From positions 845,073 to 909,072 of the forward strand of contig NZ_QBFD01000015.1 in NCBI RefSeq assembly GCF_003335585.1: a stretch of 64,000 nt of DNA. Direction: 5' to 3'. The notes beneath the pieces are model-generated. The model worked only from the letters and a program-made list of their open reading frames with translations. It did not search any database and was not told where the DNA came from. Both the position numbers and the translations under genes were made by a program. Below are positions 63,362 to 64,000 of the stretch, in pieces. The DNA comes from Sulfitobacter sp. DFL-14 (GTDB taxonomy: Bacteria > Pseudomonadota > Alphaproteobacteria > Rhodobacterales > Rhodobacteraceae). Each line of letters opens with the position of its first letter. Position 1 is the stretch's first letter.

Positions 63362-63643
63362 ATGAAAACACAGATCGCACTTGTCACCGTCGCCGCGCTG
63401 GCGGCCTGTGGCCCGCAACAAAACGGCGGTGCCTCGTCTGATGCAGGCGCGGGCGGTGCCGACACCTGTAACGCGGCGGCCTATGCCGGAATGATCGGTC
63501 AGGATGCGGTCGTGGCGCTGTCCATACCGGACCCCAAGCGGCAATACCGCCTGGGCGATCCGGTCACGATGGATTTCAACGCGTCCCGCGTGAACATCGT
63601 GCTCAACGATACGGATGTGATCATCGATATCACATGTGGCTGA
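63362..63643 (+). CDS. I78 family peptidase inhibitor, lipoprotein
   Basis: Protein of 93 residues with lipoprotein signal (IALVTVAALAACG, lipobox LAAC), a Gly/Ala/Ser linker, then CNAAAYAGMIGQDAVVALSI, and RVNIVLNDTDVIIDITCG at the end: the I78 (aerotolerance-related) inhibitor fold with C-terminal Cys. Ribosome binding site AAGGAACAGG. Periplasmic serine protease inhibition is inferred from family. Confidence 0.88.
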   Translation: MKTQIALVTVAALAACGPQQNGGASSDAGAGGADTCNAAAYAGMIGQDAVVALSIPDPKRQYRLGDPVTMDFNASRVNIVLNDTDVIIDITCG

Positions 63644-64000
63644 CCGGTCCGGCTGTCTGACCTGCAGCATGGCGTCTTTGACCTGAGGCAGAACAGGCAA
63701 GCGTTTGAATCTCGTCAGTGGGCGGTGACAGGAAAATCCGACCCGGACCGGACCATAGACGGGGGCACGTATGGGTCCGCTGTGCGGACTTATCTACAGT
63801 TGATCACTGGCAACCAAGCCCGGAACAAGCCGAAGGCGCCGGGCCATCGCCTGCCCGCCGGTCGCACCGAAGGTGCGCCGTTGATCGTCGGCATGCCTTT
63901 GGCATGACGGGTAGGCGATTTGGTGAGGCTGGGTGTTCCCTCGTTAGGATTCATCATGGTTGAGAAATTAAGTGGCATGAACATAGGTCAGTATCGCCCA
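63644..64000. other. Terminal intergenic stretch
   Basis: No gene I can support up to the window end. It contains family B repeat copy 2 (63846-63919). Short frames on both strands overlap the repeat and have no ribosome binding site. Confidence 0.6.
63846..63919. repeat. Three-stem intergenic repeat, family B, copy 2
   Basis: 74 nt closed by ATCGCC / GGCGAT and CCCG / CGGG, inner hairpins GCACC-GAA-GGTGC and CATGCC-TTT-GGCATG. Same length and order as 39783-39856, with base changes that keep pairing. Confidence 0.8.

Noticed and set aside
63718..63963. Plus-strand frame at the window end
   Set aside because: It is carried by repeat B2 and flanking low-complexity sequence; no supporting signal.

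Overview
The window looks like chromosomal DNA of an alphaproteobacterium of the Rhodobacterales (roseobacter group). The basis is high GC, an aerobic cobalamin operon with CobE and CobF, family-typical proteins such as a DUF6478-type protein and a CHCC zinc-finger protein, and dense operons with ATGA/GTGA overlaps. I see no rRNA, tRNA, CRISPR array or intact insertion sequence. This is a reading by eye; no database search was run.

Layout. 1-5369: part of an aerobic cobalamin operon (cobL partial, cobE, cobM, cobB, cobA, a small DUF1636 ferredoxin-like gene, cobF). 5460-8782: minus-strand genes arfB, a queuosine-precursor transporter behind a probable preQ1-I riboswitch, a phytase-like esterase and MepA, with an odd minus-strand unit at 5922-6107 carrying a near-perfect anti-16S Shine-Dalgarno. 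8779-15081: UMF1-type MFS, thioesterase-like gene, yggT, recQ, a GST and yaaA. 15066-24833: hybrid histidine kinase, alpha-2-macroglobulin and PbpC. 24915-26461: DUF1007 plus a NicO-type nickel/cobalt transporter. 26492-33217: MoxR/DUF58/BatA-like/membrane-protein operon, divergent from a DUF1285 gene.

34360-36620 is an AT-richer island between a frameshifted DUF2798 gene and polA. It carries a clear retron reverse transcriptase, an overlapping XRE-family HTH gene, an unlisted 58-residue basic protein gene, a strongly structured ~285-nt leader, and a promoter next to a perfect 17-nt palindrome. I regard this as a retron (candidate anti-phage system) with an unusual accessory set, and it is the most interesting locus here.

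36625-63643: housekeeping and accessory genes, namely polA, ilvD, a lipoprotein, two conserved hypotheticals, ctpA, an EnvC-like protein, gpmI, a zinc-finger protein, an ABC-exporter-like protein with a degenerate ATPase and a cyclic-nucleotide-binding domain, a CPBP protease, accD-folC, zapE, an MFS transporter, a frameshifted alpha/beta hydrolase, an ornithine-cyclodeaminase-like gene, a HAD hydrolase, a YaiI/YqxD gene, fghA, an AEC transporter divergent from a TetR regulator, and an I78 inhibitor.

Three families of short palindromic intergenic repeats recur: family A (three copies of about 105 bp), family B (two 74-nt copies with compensatory base changes) and family C (a 99-bp nested palindrome and a 37-bp half copy).
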